A stretch of DNA of 64,000 nt from Saccharothrix violaceirubra (GTDB lineage: Bacteria; Actinomycetota; Actinomycetes; Mycobacteriales; Pseudonocardiaceae), in assembly GCF_014203755.1 (NCBI RefSeq), contig NZ_JACHJS010000001.1, positions 434,001 to 498,000 of the forward strand. The letters run 5' to 3'. Each line of letters starts with the position of its first letter. The stretch's first letter is position 1. The position numbers were made by a program, and so were the translations under genes. This document shows positions 47,049 through 56,888 of the stretch, piece after piece. The notes under the pieces are model-generated. The model did no database searches and had not been told where the DNA came from. It worked only from the letters and a program-made list of their open reading frames with translations.

Positions 47049-47059
47049 GGCGGCAGACG

Positions 47060-47590
47060 CTAGTCGGTGGCCAGGACCGACCACTGGCACAGGTCGTGCG
47101 GCCGGCCGTCGATCCACTCGGCTCCGCGCAACGTCCCCTCGGGCCGGAAGCCGCACTTCTCCGCGACCCGCCGGGACGCCGTGTTGGCCACGGCGTGCCG
47201 GTATCCGACGCGGTGCAACCCGGCGACGCCGAACCCGAACGCCACGGCCGCGGACACTGCCGTCGCCGCGACACCCCTGCCCCGGAACGCCGCCGCCGTC
47301 CAGCACGCCACCTCGGCCGAACGGTCGTGCGCGGACAGGTCGCGCAGCCCCACCTCGCCGGCGAGCGCGCCGTCCGCGGCGAACACGGCCCACGAGTAGC
47401 GCTCGTCCTTGAGCCACTGCCACGCCCGGTGCCCGGCGAACGCGCGGGCCGCCGCCTCGTCGGCCACCTGGTAGGCCCACAGCCAGCGTCGGATCTCCGG
47501 GTCGTCCAGGGCGGCCACGAGCGCCGGTGCGTCGTCGGGTCGCACCACCCGCAACAGCCAGGCGCCGGTACGGAGTTCGACCGGGTCCAC
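47060..47590 (-). CDS. GNAT-type acetyltransferase 2 (RimJ-like)
   Basis: A 176-residue acetyltransferase. It begins VDPVELRTGAWLLRVVRPDD, then SWAVFAADGALAGEVGLRDL, EVACWTAAAFRGRGVAATAV (acetyl-CoA loop RGRGVA) and HRVGYRHAVANTASRRVAEK. It is similar in layout to the next gene. The GTG at 47590 shares one base with the upstream HAD gene's TAG (TAGTG). Substrate unknown. Confidence 0.85.
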   Translation of the reverse strand: MDPVELRTGAWLLRVVRPDDAPALVAALDDPEIRRWLWAYQVADEAAARAFAGHRAWQWLKDERYSWAVFAADGALAGEVGLRDLSAHDRSAEVACWTAAAFRGRGVAATAVSAAVAFGFGVAGLHRVGYRHAVANTASRRVAEKCGFRPEGTLRGAEWIDGRPHDLCQWSVLATD

Positions 47591-48417
47591 TAGTCCGTCA
47601 CGAACCCGTCGACGCGGTCGGCGACCGTCTCCAGCAGGTCGCGGTGCCGGTGCGCGGACCGGCCGTCCGGCCCGGTGGCCAGCTCCACGACCCAGTCCGC
47701 GTCCTCGACGTCGTCCTCGCCCGCGAGAAGGTCCTTGTGCACCAAGGCGGGTGCCCAGCCCCCGTCGGCCAGCTCGCGCGCGGCGGCCACGGCCTCGTCG
47801 CGGTCGTGCAGCACGAGCAGCAACGGGCCGAGCAGGCCGCGGTCGGCGACCGCCGCCTCCAACGCCGGGTAGTCGGGGGTGTGGACGCCGTCGATGCCGA
47901 CCGCACGCGCGCCCGCCGCGTTCTCTGCCTTGTCGTCGCAGAACACGACGTCGGCGGCCTCGACGCCGAGCAGGTCGAGGGCACGCAGGTAGGCCTCGGG
48001 CGCCGGTTTCACCGCGCCGATCACGGCCGACGACACCACGGCGTCCACCTCGCGGTCCAGGCCGAGCCGGGCCAGGTCGACGGGGAGCCGGTCGGTCGCG
48101 TTGGTCAGCACCGCGACCCGGCAGCGCACCCGGCGCACCAGCGCGATCGCCTCGGGCACGAGTTCGCCGACCCGCGACCACGCCGCCACGGCCGACCGCG
48201 CCACGTCCGCCGACAGCCCGTCCGCGACCAGCCGTCCGCGCACGAGTGCGCGCCACGCCGCGTCGGTGTCCGCGCCGACCAGCGCCGGACCGGCCAGTCC
48301 GAACGCGACCTCGGCGAGCCGGCCGCGCGGCAGGCCGTGCGCGTCCTCGATCGCGTCGTCCGAACCGAACCGGCGCAGCACGCCGTCGAGGTCGAGCAGC
48401 AGGACCTTCGGCGTCAC
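47590..48417 (-). CDS. HAD-family phosphatase fused to an RraB-like domain
   Basis: A 275-residue protein. Residues 1-190 are a haloacid-dehalogenase hydrolase: nucleophile motif LLLDLDGVL, the Ser/Thr motif VAVLTNATD, Lys in AVKPAPEAYL, and the Asp pair in VVFCDDKAEN. The last about 75 residues (HDRDEAVAAARELADGGW, DADWVVELATGPDG, VADRVDGFV) look like the RraB/ribonuclease E inhibitor domain, an unusual fusion. The GTG start overlaps the DUF1707 gene (GTGA). The phosphatase substrate is unknown. Confidence 0.78.
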   Translation of the reverse strand: MTPKVLLLDLDGVLRRFGSDDAIEDAHGLPRGRLAEVAFGLAGPALVGADTDAAWRALVRGRLVADGLSADVARSAVAAWSRVGELVPEAIALVRRVRCRVAVLTNATDRLPVDLARLGLDREVDAVVSSAVIGAVKPAPEAYLRALDLLGVEAADVVFCDDKAENAAGARAVGIDGVHTPDYPALEAAVADRGLLGPLLLVLHDRDEAVAAARELADGGWAPALVHKDLLAGEDDVEDADWVVELATGPDGRSAHRHRDLLETVADRVDGFVTD

Positions 48418-48803
48418 GGACGCCTGCCGCGCGCGTGCAGGATCAGCATCACGACCGGGATCAGCAGGAACACCGCCGGGCTGCGGAACGCGAAGAACAA
48501 CGCCACGCACCCGAGGACCACCGCCGGCACGTACGACCGGTCGAACCGCGGCCTGGCCGGGAACGACGGCGGCACGAACGCCGGGGGCATCGGGGGCACG
48601 GCCGGTCGCGGCTCGAACTGGGGCTTGGGCGCGGGCAGGTCGGCGAACAGCGCCAGCAGTTCGCCGCGCGTGCGCGCCGTCGTGACCTGCGCCGACCGGT
48701 CGCCGTACTCGGTGATGGTCAGCCGACCGTCACCGAGGTGTACGCCGAGCAGCTCCAACGCCTTCTCACGCTCGGCGTCACCGATCCGGATCTCCTGGCC
48801 CAC
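48414..48803 (-). CDS. DUF1707 membrane protein
   Basis: A 129-residue protein. An N-terminal DUF1707 domain (IRIGDAEREKALELLGVHL, GDGRLTITEYGDRSAQVTTA, RTRGELLALFADLP) is followed by a proline-rich linker and one or two C-terminal hydrophobic segments (VPAVVLGCVALFFAF, VFLLIPVVMLIL). It is a membrane-anchored small regulator-like protein of unknown function. It lies 9 bp after accA and is coupled to the HAD gene. Confidence 0.8.
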   Translation of the reverse strand: MGQEIRIGDAEREKALELLGVHLGDGRLTITEYGDRSAQVTTARTRGELLALFADLPAPKPQFEPRPAVPPMPPAFVPPSFPARPRFDRSYVPAVVLGCVALFFAFRSPAVFLLIPVVMLILHARGRRP

Positions 48804-48812
48804 GTACCGAGC

Positions 48813-50570
48813 TTAGGCCTTGATTTCGCAGAGGACGGCGCCCTGGGTCACGGTCCCGCCCTGTTCGGCCGAGAGACCGGTCACCACGCCCGCGCGGTGC
48901 GCGGTCACCGGGTTCTCCATCTTCATGGCCTCCAGCACGACGACCAGGTCCCCGGCCTCGATGTGCTGGCCGTCCTCGACCGCGATCTTGACGATCGTGC
49001 CCTGCATGGGCGCGGTCACCGCGTCGCCGGACGCCGCCGCGCCGTTGGCGCCGCCCGCGCGCCGCCGCGGCTTCTTCGCCGACTTCGCGGCCGGCGCGAC
49101 GCCGCCCAGGTCACCGGGCAGCGACACCTCCAGCCGCCGGCCGCCGACCTCCACGACCACGGACCGGCGCGGCTCGTCCTCCTCGGCCTCGGTGCCGCCG
49201 GTGAACGGCTCTACCGTGTTGTCCCACTCGGTCTCGATCCACCGCGTGTGCACGGTGAACCCGTCCTCGTCGCCCACGTACGCCGGGTCGCGCACGATCA
49301 GCCGGTGGAACGGCACCACGGTCGCCATGCCCTCGACGACCAGCTCGTCGAGCGCGCGCCGGGCCCGTTCCAACGCCTGCGCCCGGTCTTCACCGGTCAC
49401 GATCAGCTTGGCCAGCAACGAGTCGAACTGCCCGCCGATGACCGTGCCGCTCTCCACGCCCGCGTCCACGCGCACGCCCGGACCCGACGGCGCGACGAAC
49501 CGCGTCACGGTGCCGGGCGCGGGCAGGAAGCCCCGACCGGCGTCCTCGCCGTTGATCCGGAACTCGATGGAGTGGCCGCGCGGCGTCGGGTCCTCGGTGA
49601 ACCGCAGCTCCTCGCCCGCCGCGATCCGGAACTGCTCGCGCACCAGGTCGACGCCCGCGGTCTCCTCGCTGACCGGGTGCTCGACCTGGAGCCGCGTGTT
49701 GACCTCCAGGAACGAGATCGTGCCGTCGGTCGCGACCAGGTACTCGACCGTGCCCGCGCCGTGGTAGCCGGCCTCGCGGCAGATCGCCTTGGCCGAGGCG
49801 TGGATGGACGCGCGCTGCTCGTCGGTCAGGAACGGCGCGGGCGCCTCCTCCACCAGCTTCTGGTGGCGGCGCTGGAGCGAGCAGTCACGCGTGCCCACGA
49901 CGACCACGTTGCCGTGCTGGTCGGCGAGCACCTGCGCCTCGACGTGCCGCGGCTTGTCCAGGTAGCGCTCGACGAAGCACTCGCCGCGACCGAACGCCGT
50001 GACGGCCTCGCGCACCGCGCTGTCGAACAGCTCGGGGATCTCCTCCAGCGTGCGGGCCACCTTCAGCCCGCGCCCGCCGCCGCCGAACGCCGCCTTGATC
50101 GCGACCGGCAGGCCGTGCTCGCGGGCGAACGCCACCACCTCGTCCGGACCGGACACCGGGTCCTTCGTGCCGGGCACCAGCGGCGCGCCCGCCCGCGTGG
50201 CGATGTGCCGTGCGGTCACCTTGTCGCCGAGGTCGCGGATCGCCTTCGGGGTCGGCCCGATCCAGGTCAGGCCCGCGTCCAGCACGGCCTGCGCGAAGTC
50301 GGCGTTCTCGGACAGGAAGCCGTAGCCGGGGTGCACGGCGTCGGCGCCGGCGCGCTTGGCCACGTCGAGCAGCTTGTCGATCGACAGGTAGGACTCGCCG
50401 GGGGTGGAGCCGCCCAACGCGAACGCCTCGTCGGCCAGGCGCACGTGCGGCGCGTCCCGGTCCGGGTCGGCGTACACGGCGACGCTGGCCAGGCCCGCGT
50501 CCCGACAGGCGCGGACGACCCGGACGGCGATCTCACCGCGGTTGGCGACGAGGACCCTGTGCAGTGACAC
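48813..50570 (-). CDS. accA3: Acyl-CoA carboxylase alpha subunit (biotin carboxylase + BCCP)
   Basis: A 585-residue biotin-containing subunit. The biotin carboxylase part starts [21 protein letters not shown] and includes the ATP-grasp segment [28 protein letters not shown] and [14 protein letters not shown]. The C-terminal BCCP has EAMKMEN with biotinylated Lys550. It carboxylates biotin with bicarbonate and ATP for the AccD beta subunits, including the one at 54236. BirA at 55962 attaches the biotin. Corresponds to AccA3 of M. tuberculosis. Confidence 0.93.
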   Translation of the reverse strand: MSLHRVLVANRGEIAVRVVRACRDAGLASVAVYADPDRDAPHVRLADEAFALGGSTPGESYLSIDKLLDVAKRAGADAVHPGYGFLSENADFAQAVLDAGLTWIGPTPKAIRDLGDKVTARHIATRAGAPLVPGTKDPVSGPDEVVAFAREHGLPVAIKAAFGGGGRGLKVARTLEEIPELFDSAVREAVTAFGRGECFVERYLDKPRHVEAQVLADQHGNVVVVGTRDCSLQRRHQKLVEEAPAPFLTDEQRASIHASAKAICREAGYHGAGTVEYLVATDGTISFLEVNTRLQVEHPVSEETAGVDLVREQFRIAAGEELRFTEDPTPRGHSIEFRINGEDAGRGFLPAPGTVTRFVAPSGPGVRVDAGVESGTVIGGQFDSLLAKLIVTGEDRAQALERARRALDELVVEGMATVVPFHRLIVRDPAYVGDEDGFTVHTRWIETEWDNTVEPFTGGTEAEEDEPRRSVVVEVGGRRLEVSLPGDLGGVAPAAKSAKKPRRRAGGANGAAASGDAVTAPMQGTIVKIAVEDGQHIEAGDLVVVLEAMKMENPVTAHRAGVVTGLSAEQGGTVTQGAVLCEIKA

Positions 50571-50682
50571 GACGTCCTACCTCCTGGCAGCGATGGGCAG
50601 CGGCTGCCGAGTTTAGTGACGGCGGGCTCACTGCCGGGTCTGTGCGCGGTATGCCCCTACCCGGGCGGCCCGGGGTGGAACA

Positions 50683-51366
50683 ATGCCGATCGTGACCCGC
50701 CCGCCGCTCGCCGCGCTGTTCGTCGCGTGCGTGGCCGTCGCGGTGACCGCCGCGGGCATGGCCTACGCGTTCTCGTTGCGCCCGCCCGCCACGTCGACCA
50801 CGCAGGTCACCACCACGACGCCCAAGGACGACCTCAGGTGCGGCAAGGCGCCGTGCACGCCGCTCACGTCCCGCGAGGTCGGCACGGACACCGTCGAGCT
50901 GCTCGCGGGCGGCGACGTCGGCCGCATCCGGATCAGCGGACCGGCCGGACGGGACATCTTCGAGTCGATCAGCGCGCAGCAGGGCGCCAAGCTGTCGACC
51001 GACTCGCTCCAGTGCGTGGTCGGCGAGGTGGCGTTGTGCCTGGTGCGCGGCACGGCCCCCGGTGCGGTCGTGGGGGAGGTGCTGCTGCGTCGCGCGGGTG
51101 CCTGGACCCGGGCCGAGGTGCCGTACCTGGCGTCCGGTGACTACCTGGGGCTGCACGACGTGAACGGCGACGGCGTGGCGGACGTGGTGGCCGTGCAGTC
51201 GGCGTGCGGGCAGGCGCCGTGCCCCCGGCGGTTCACGCAGGTGTTCTCCGTGGTGGGCGAGTCCGACCTGGGCTGCTCGGCGGTCGTCGACCAGCCGCAG
51301 GACCTGCCCGGCTGGCCGACCGTGACGCCGGACCCGGCGTCGTTGCGGAGCGAGTGCGCGTACTGA
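50683..51366 (+). CDS. Secreted or membrane-anchored hypothetical protein
   Basis: A 227-residue protein with an N-terminal hydrophobic segment (PLAALFVACVAVAVTAAGMAYAF, about 8-30) and a Thr-rich spacer. The extracytoplasmic body has eight cysteines (RCGKAPC, LQCVVGEVALC, SACGQAPC, GCSAV). One loop, HDVNGDGVADVV, is an FG-GAP/EF-like calcium-binding signature. No family recognised. It diverges from accA. A long hairpin overlaps its stop. Confidence 0.7.
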   Translation: MPIVTRPPLAALFVACVAVAVTAAGMAYAFSLRPPATSTTQVTTTTPKDDLRCGKAPCTPLTSREVGTDTVELLAGGDVGRIRISGPAGRDIFESISAQQGAKLSTDSLQCVVGEVALCLVRGTAPGAVVGEVLLRRAGAWTRAEVPYLASGDYLGLHDVNGDGVADVVAVQSACGQAPCPRRFTQVFSVVGESDLGCSAVVDQPQDLPGWPTVTPDPASLRSECAY

Positions 51367-51392
51367 CGTGCCTGGGCGGCACGCCAGTACGC
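51358..51392. terminator. Long hairpin overlapping the stop codon, bidirectional
   Basis: GCGTACTG-a-CGTGCC (51358-51372), 5-nt loop, then GGCACG-c-CAGTACGC (51378-51392): 14 paired bases with one internal mismatch. It covers the stop of the rightward gene and ends 7 bp before the end of the leftward symporter gene. Confidence 0.8.
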
Positions 51393-51399
51393 GCGGGGG

Positions 51400-52704
51400 T
51401 CAGGCCGTGACCGCGCGGCGCGGGACCGGCGGCGGCTGCGGTGCGGTGGTCTCCCCGAGCAGGCCCTCCGACCGGGCGACCAGGACCGGGACCGTGATCT
51501 GACCGGCCACGTTGGTCGCCGTGCGGATCATGTCCAGGATCGGGTCGATGGCGTAGACGACCGCGACGCCCAGGGCGATGGCCTCGGTGGGCAGGCCGAC
51601 GGCGGCCAGCGTGAGGGTCAGCATCGTGAACCAGCCCGTGGTGCCGGCCGTGGCCAGCGCGCCGAACACGGCGACCGCGACGATCGCCACGTACTGCCAC
51701 ACGCCGAGCCGGACGTCGACCAGGTTCGCGATGAACACCGTGGCCACGGCCGGGTACACGGCCGCGCACCCGTCCATCTTCGTGGTCGTGCCCAGCGGCA
51801 CGGCGAAGGCCGCGTAGTCGCGGTCCACGCCCAGGTCCTCGGCGGCCCGCTTGCTCAGCGGCAGCGTGGCGCCCGAGCTGCGGGAGACGAAGGCGAACTG
51901 GATCGCGTTCCACGCCTTGGCGAAGAAGGTCAGCGGGTCGACCCGGCCCACGAACCGCAGCAGCACCGGGTACACGACGAGCAGCACGATCAGCGAGCCG
52001 ACGTACACCGACACGATCAGCGAGAACAGCGGGCCCACGAACGAGTTGCCATAGGTGGCGAACGCCGTGCCGATCAGGCCGAACACGCCGATGGGCGCGA
52101 GCAGCACGATCCAGCCGACGATCTTCTGGACGAGGTCGAACGCCGCGCGCGTGAAGTCGACGAACGGGGCCGCACGCTCCCCGAGCGCGAACGCGGCGAA
52201 CCCGACCAGCAGCGCGATGAAGACGACCTGGAGCACCGCGCCCTCGGTGAACGCGGAGAACAGGTTGGACGGGATGAGCGACTCGACGAGTGTCGTCCAC
52301 GAGCCGGGTTCGCGGCTCGCGAGCCGCTTGACGGCGGCGTCGGTGGGCGTGACGTCCACGCCCGTGCCGGGCTTGACCAGCAGCGCGACCGCGAGGCCGA
52401 TCAGTACGGCGATCAGGGACGTGATCGCGAACCAGAGCACGGTCTTGCCGCCCAGGCGCGCGGCCCGGGTCCGGCCCAGCCGGTTCAGGCTCGTGATGCC
52501 GACGACGATGGCCGTGAACACGAGCGGGATCACGGTGAGCTGGAGCAGGCTGGTGAACACGTCGCCGAGGTGGCCGAGCGTGGTGACGAGCCACTCCTGG
52601 TCGTTCGTCTTGGCCAGCCACCCGACGAGGGCGCCGAGGACCAGGGCGACGAGCACGGCGATGCCGAAGACCTTCGGCTTACGGTATGTATGGATGAACG
52701 ACAA
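51400..52704 (-). CDS. Dicarboxylate/amino acid:cation symporter (DAACS)
   Basis: A 434-residue transporter with about eight transmembrane helices and re-entrant loops. Family motifs: QLTVIPLVFTAIVVGI, the Ser-rich loop SRSSGATLPLS, TTTKMDGCAAVYP, and DPILDMIRTATNVAGQ with the substrate-binding Asp/Asn. It takes up aspartate, glutamate or C4-dicarboxylates with Na+ or H+. The C-terminal tail is proline-rich. A single gene facing the previous one across a shared terminator. Confidence 0.9.
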   Translation of the reverse strand: MSFIHTYRKPKVFGIAVLVALVLGALVGWLAKTNDQEWLVTTLGHLGDVFTSLLQLTVIPLVFTAIVVGITSLNRLGRTRAARLGGKTVLWFAITSLIAVLIGLAVALLVKPGTGVDVTPTDAAVKRLASREPGSWTTLVESLIPSNLFSAFTEGAVLQVVFIALLVGFAAFALGERAAPFVDFTRAAFDLVQKIVGWIVLLAPIGVFGLIGTAFATYGNSFVGPLFSLIVSVYVGSLIVLLVVYPVLLRFVGRVDPLTFFAKAWNAIQFAFVSRSSGATLPLSKRAAEDLGVDRDYAAFAVPLGTTTKMDGCAAVYPAVATVFIANLVDVRLGVWQYVAIVAVAVFGALATAGTTGWFTMLTLTLAAVGLPTEAIALGVAVVYAIDPILDMIRTATNVAGQITVPVLVARSEGLLGETTAPQPPPVPRRAVTA

Positions 52705-52878
52705 CTGCGGGCTCCTGCCTACTCGGGTGGGTGACCGGTACGCGGTACCGGCGACAACCCGTGTTGGTGCGGCGCCCGTAGTCGATATGCCTCCGACGGG
52801 TGAGCAGTAGGTTCATCGTCTCCCCAAACGATTACTCGCTGTGGGGAGCTTCCCGAATCGGGTGAAGTGTGACTAGCC

Positions 52879-53475
52879 CTACCAAAGATCTGAGAGCGTG
52901 ATTCCCACACTGTGGAGCAGGCGGCGGGTGAGCGGCAGGCTGATGCCGATCACGCTCGTGTGATCGCCGTCGATACCGTCGACGAACCAGCCGCCCCGGC
53001 CGTCGAGCGTGAACGCGCCCGCGACCTCCAGCGGCTCACCCGAGTCGAGGTACGCCTGGAGCTCGGCCTCGGTCGGCGTGCCGAACCGGACCAGCGTCGC
53101 CTCGTGGGCCACGGCCGTGCGCACGCCGTCCGCGTCCTTGCGGATCACCGCGTGTCCCGTGAGCAGGGTCGCCGTCGTGCCCGCCTGCTCACGCCAACGA
53201 CGTTCGGCGACCTCACGGGTCTTGGGCTTGCCGTGCACCCGGCCGTCGGCCGTGAGCAGCATCGAGTCGCACCCCACGACCACGCCCTCGACCACGTCGA
53301 CCGCTTCGGCCTTGGCCCTGGCCAGGACCTCGACGATCCGCTGCGGGGTCGGGTCGACCAACGACGCGACCAGGGCGTCCTCGTCGACACCGGAGACCAG
53401 GACGTCGGGACTGATCCCGGCGGCCTTGAGGACGGCGAGGCGGGCGGGTGACTGGGAGGCCAGGACGAAGCGCAC
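52879..53475 (-). CDS. maf: Maf nucleotide pyrophosphatase
   Basis: A 198-residue Maf/Ham1-type pyrophosphatase that hydrolyses non-canonical nucleoside triphosphates. FVLASQSPARLAVLKAAG is the family start; VVVGCDSMLLTADGRVHGKP, AGTTATLLTGHAVI, GAFTLDGRGGWFVDGIDGD and SVIGISLPLTRRLL follow. Cytoplasmic. It lies between the accA and accE/accD genes as in M. tuberculosis (Rv3282). Confidence 0.93.
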   Translation of the reverse strand: MRFVLASQSPARLAVLKAAGISPDVLVSGVDEDALVASLVDPTPQRIVEVLARAKAEAVDVVEGVVVGCDSMLLTADGRVHGKPKTREVAERRWREQAGTTATLLTGHAVIRKDADGVRTAVAHEATLVRFGTPTEAELQAYLDSGEPLEVAGAFTLDGRGGWFVDGIDGDHTSVIGISLPLTRRLLHSVGITLSDLW

Positions 53476-53544
53476 GGACGGAGGGTAGATGTTGCGTAGT
53501 ACTACCGATGCGCGCCGGTCCCGCCTTCGGGGACCGTCGGTGGT

Positions 53545-53955
53545 ATGCAGCGCCGGGCTCTGGTGGTCCGCCGGGCCGAGGGCTCCCGGTGGCGATGTCG
53601 AATGGTCGTCGGAGCCGTGGTGCTCGCCCTGGTGGGCGTCGCGTCACGCGTGATAGCCACCGACCCGGTCGGCTACGGCTTCGCCTTCTGGCCGTTCGCG
53701 AACCACGCGGACCTGGTCGAGCACCAGGTCATGGACACGGTCTCCGAGGTGGCCCGCTCGCGGGTCGCGCCACAGCAGGTGCCGGCCGCCGTCGTGGCCG
53801 ACGGTGTCGAGGTCGTGCGCGCCCACGTGGGCGACCCGGCGAACAGCGTGTGGATGACGTTGAGGATCGAACTCCCCGACGGAGACCGCTGCCGCGAGGT
53901 CGTGGTGCTGGGCGAACACGGCGTAGAGATCAACAGCCGCAGGGTGTCCTGCTGA
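53545..53955 (+). CDS. Single-pass membrane protein, unknown
   Basis: A 136-residue protein. The basic N-terminus is followed by one hydrophobic helix (about 20-37, MVVGAVVLALVGVASRVIA) and an extracytoplasmic part with WPFANHADLVEHQVMDTV and EVVVLGEHGVEINSRRVSC. No family recognised. It diverges from maf with about 69 bp between. Repeat locus F follows its stop. Confidence 0.6.
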   Translation: MQRRALVVRRAEGSRWRCRMVVGAVVLALVGVASRVIATDPVGYGFAFWPFANHADLVEHQVMDTVSEVARSRVAPQQVPAAVVADGVEVVRAHVGDPANSVWMTLRIELPDGDRCREVVVLGEHGVEINSRRVSC

Positions 53956-53970
53956 CGCCCCGCTCCCCGC

Positions 53971-54036
53971 GAATCCCGAACGCACATTTCGCGGTGTCTG
54001 AACGCATGACTCGCGGTGTCTGAACGTATAACTCGC
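53971..54036 (-). repeat. 22-bp repeat family, locus F
   Basis: Three inverted units (53971-53992, 53993-54014, 54015-54036). On the minus strand the order is GCGAGTTATACGTTC, GCGAGTCATGCGTTC, GCGAAATGTGCGTTC. The array starts 2 bp after the accE stop codon. Confidence 0.9.
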
Positions 54037-54038
54037 GG

Positions 54039-54239
54039 TCAGGAGGGAAGGCCGGAGGTGCGCCAAGCGCCGGGCCCGGGGTGGAGGGGGCGCCTGACCA
54101 GTGTGGCTCGATTGCCCCACGGGGAACGGCCCGCCGGAGGAGAACCCACCGAAGAAGAAGGCACGGCGGCAAGCAAAGCGACGGTGAGCGCGGCCAGTTC
54201 CTCGCTTGTCGGATTACCGCGCGTGATCTCGAGATTCAC
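54039..54239 (-). CDS. accE: Acyl-CoA carboxylase epsilon subunit
   Basis: A 66-residue protein with the epsilon-subunit signature: [20 protein letters not shown] at the start and [11 protein letters not shown] at the end, joined by a Ser/Pro spacer. The epsilon subunit stabilises AccA-AccD complexes in actinobacteria. The GTG start overlaps the accD stop (GTGA). Repeat locus F lies 2 bp past its stop. Confidence 0.85.
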   Translation of the reverse strand: MNLEITRGNPTSEELAALTVALLAAVPSSSVGSPPAGRSPWGNRATLVRRPLHPGPGAWRTSGLPS

Positions 54240-55837
54240 AGTGGGATGTTCCCGTGCTTCTTGGGGGGCAAGGATTCACGCTTCTCACGCAGCAACACCA
54301 AAGCACGAGCGACCTGCACCCGAGTCTGGGACGGCGCGATGACGGCATCCACGTAACCACGTTCCGCCGCCACGTACGGGTTGCACAACGCATCCTCGTA
54401 CTCCTGCTGCAACCGCCCCCGCAACGCGTCCACGTCCTCCCCGCTCTCGGCCGCAGCCGCGAGCGTCTTGCGGTGCACGATGTTCGCCGCCCCCTGGGCG
54501 CCCATGACCGCGATCTGCGCCGTGGGCCACGCGAGGTTCACATCCGCACCAAGGTGCTTCGACCCCATCACGTCGTACGCACCGCCATACGCCTTACGCG
54601 TGATCACGGTGACCAGCGGAACGGTCGCCTCGGCGTAGGCGTAGATCAACTTGGCGCCGCGCCGGATGATGCCGTTCCACTCCTGGTCGGTTCCGGGCAG
54701 GAAACCGGGCACGTCCACGAACGTCAACACCGGCACGTTGAACGCGTCGCAGGTGCGCACGAACCGCGCCGCCTTCTCGGACGCGTCGATGTCCAGGCAG
54801 CCCGCGAACTGTGTCGGCTGGTTGGCGACCACGCCCACCGAATGCCCGTCGACCCGGCCGAAACCGACCAGGATGTTGGGCGCGAACAGCGACTGGATCT
54901 CCAGGAACTCGCCGTCGTCCAGCACGCGGGTGATCACCTCGTGCATGTCGTACGGCCGGTTCGCCGAGTCCGGCACCAGCGTGTCCAGCTCCAGGTCGAC
55001 GTCGGTGACCTCGTCGGCATACCCCGCCGAGTCGAACACCGGCGGTTCGGACAGGTTGTTGGCGGGCAGGTGCGCGAGCAGGTCCTTGACGTAGAGGATC
55101 GCCTCCTCCTCGTCCGCCGCCAGGTGGTGCGCGTTGCCCGACCGGGTGTTGTGCGTCCGACCGCCGCCCAGCTCCTCGAAGCCCACGTCCTCGCCCGTGA
55201 CGGTCTTGATCACGTCCGGGCCGGTGATGAACATGTGCGACGTCCGGTCGACCATGACCACGAAGTCGGTCAGGGCCGGCGAGTACACGTGACCGCCCGC
55301 GTTGGCGCCCATGATCAACGAGATCTGCGGGACGACCCCGGACGCGGCCACGTTGCGGCGGAAGATCTCGCCGTAGAGGCCGAGCGAGACCACGCCCTCC
55401 TGGATCCGCGCGCCGCCGCCCTCGTTGATGCCCACGATCGGCCGGCCGGTCTTCACGGCCAGGTCCATGACCTTGACGATCTTCTCGCCGTACACCTCGC
55501 CGAGGCTGCCGCCGAAGACCGTGACGTCCTGGCTGAACACGCACACCGGGCGGCCGTCGACCGTCCCGTACCCGGTGACCACGCCGTCGCCGTACGGGCG
55601 GTTGCGGTCCTGGCCGAAGTTGGTCGAGCGGTGCCGGGCCAACGCGTCGAGTTCGACGAACGAACCCGGGTCGAGCAGCAGGTCGATGCGTTCGCGCGCG
55701 GTCAGCTTGCCCTTGGCGTGCTGCTTCTCGACCATCCGCGCGGAGCCCGCGTGCACGGCCTCCTCGTCGCGGCGCCGGAGATCGGTCAGCTTCCCGGCCG
55801 TGGTGTGCACGTCGGGCACCGTGCCGTCGTCGGTCAT
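54236..55837 (-). CDS. accD: Acyl-CoA (propionyl-CoA) carboxylase beta subunit
   Basis: A 533-residue carboxyltransferase. Two crotonase-like halves are present, with [20 protein letters not shown] and [20 protein letters not shown] in the first, and [19 protein letters not shown] plus [18 protein letters not shown] in the second. It transfers the carboxyl group from biotin to propionyl-CoA or acetyl-CoA; AccD5-type specificity is inferred from neighbours (accE, birA, and mutAB in the window). It diverges from birA. Confidence 0.93.
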   Translation of the reverse strand: MTDDGTVPDVHTTAGKLTDLRRRDEEAVHAGSARMVEKQHAKGKLTARERIDLLLDPGSFVELDALARHRSTNFGQDRNRPYGDGVVTGYGTVDGRPVCVFSQDVTVFGGSLGEVYGEKIVKVMDLAVKTGRPIVGINEGGGARIQEGVVSLGLYGEIFRRNVAASGVVPQISLIMGANAGGHVYSPALTDFVVMVDRTSHMFITGPDVIKTVTGEDVGFEELGGGRTHNTRSGNAHHLAADEEEAILYVKDLLAHLPANNLSEPPVFDSAGYADEVTDVDLELDTLVPDSANRPYDMHEVITRVLDDGEFLEIQSLFAPNILVGFGRVDGHSVGVVANQPTQFAGCLDIDASEKAARFVRTCDAFNVPVLTFVDVPGFLPGTDQEWNGIIRRGAKLIYAYAEATVPLVTVITRKAYGGAYDVMGSKHLGADVNLAWPTAQIAVMGAQGAANIVHRKTLAAAAESGEDVDALRGRLQQEYEDALCNPYVAAERGYVDAVIAPSQTRVQVARALVLLREKRESLPPKKHGNIPL

Positions 55838-55961
55838 GTCGCGAGCTTAACCTTGACCTCCATCGCGGTAGAGGTTGCAGGCTGGTGGGCGGTGGCCCGG
55901 CCCGCGGTCCACACCACGCTCCGACAAGCGATGCGGGCCGGGCCGCTCCTAGTCTGTCGTG

Positions 55962-56723
55962 GTGGACTCCGAACTGCTCCAAGCCCGGCTCGGACGGCGC
56001 TACCCGTCGATCACGGTCGTCGACCGGACCGGGTCGACCAACGCGGACCTCGCGGCCCTCGACGCCCCCGACCGGACGGTGTTGATCGCGCGCGAGCAGA
56101 CCGCCGGTCAGGGCCGGCGTGGGCGGGACTGGTCGTCACCCGGCGGTGGGCTGTACCTGAGCGTCCTGTACCGGCCCGGGATCTCTCCCGATCGGGTGCC
56201 CTGGTTGACGTTGCTGGCCGGGGTGGCTTTGGTGCGCACCGCTGCTTCGTTCGGTGTCGAAGCCCGGGTGAAGTGGCCTAACGACCTGTTGATCGGGGGT
56301 GCCAAGGCCGCGGGGGTGTTGGCCGAGGCCAGCGCGCCGGGAGTGGTCGTGTTGGGGATCGGGTTGAACGTGGGGCCGTTGCCGGAGTCCGTTCGCCCCG
56401 GGCCCGGGGGGTTGCCGCCGACGAGTCTGGGGGTCGATGTTCCGGTGCTCGATGTCGCGGTCACGTTGTTGACCGAGTTGGACGCGCTCGAGTCGGCTTG
56501 GCGGGGGGATTCGGGTGATCCCTATCCGTCGGGGTTGTTGGCGGAGTACCGGTCCTGCTGCGCGACTTTGGGGCAGGAGGTCCGGGTCGAGTTGACCGAT
56601 GGTGTTCTTGTGGGGACGGCTGTGCGGTTGGATCAGGACGGCACTCTGGTGGTTCGGGACGGGTCGGGGCGGGAGCACACCGTTTCCGCGGGGGATGTGG
56701 TGCATCTCCGTCCTTCCGAATAA
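55962..56723 (+). CDS. birA: Biotin-[acetyl-CoA-carboxylase] ligase
   Basis: A 253-residue group I (no DNA-binding domain) biotin protein ligase. The adenylation loop GQGRRGRDWSSPGGGLYLS, KWPNDLLIGGAKAAGVL and GIGLNVGPLP are intact; a C-terminal SH3-like domain follows. It biotinylates the AccA lysine. A TAGTCT -10 box sits 6 bases before the GTG at 55962 and no ribosome binding site is seen, so the message is probably leaderless. It diverges from accD, as birA does in M. tuberculosis. Confidence 0.92.
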   Translation: MDSELLQARLGRRYPSITVVDRTGSTNADLAALDAPDRTVLIAREQTAGQGRRGRDWSSPGGGLYLSVLYRPGISPDRVPWLTLLAGVALVRTAASFGVEARVKWPNDLLIGGAKAAGVLAEASAPGVVVLGIGLNVGPLPESVRPGPGGLPPTSLGVDVPVLDVAVTLLTELDALESAWRGDSGDPYPSGLLAEYRSCCATLGQEVRVELTDGVLVGTAVRLDQDGTLVVRDGSGREHTVSAGDVVHLRPSE

Positions 56724-56757
56724 AGCTCCACCACTCGGATACACACTCAGGCAACGC

Positions 56758-56801
56758 GCGAGTTGTGCGTTCAGACACCGCGAAATGTGCGTTGGGGTAT
56801 C
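56758..56801 (+). repeat. 22-bp repeat family, locus G
   Basis: One full unit, GCGAGTTGTGCGTTC-AGACACC (56758-56779), and one decayed unit (GCGAAATGTGCGTT, then divergent). Forward orientation, 34 bp after the birA stop; a degenerate half-unit precedes it. Confidence 0.8.
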
Positions 56802-56888
56802 CGTTCCGCGGGTCGGTGGCCGCCGGGGTCGGGTCGGTGGCGGCGTACGGTGCGGGTGGACGCGGGTCGTGGTGCGGAAGGCGGGGCG

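Noticed and set aside
53500..53545. tRNA or small structured RNA genes in intergenic gaps
   Set aside because: I looked for cloverleaf arms and conserved T-loop sequence in all gaps over 60 bp and saw none; a covariance-model scan would be decisive.
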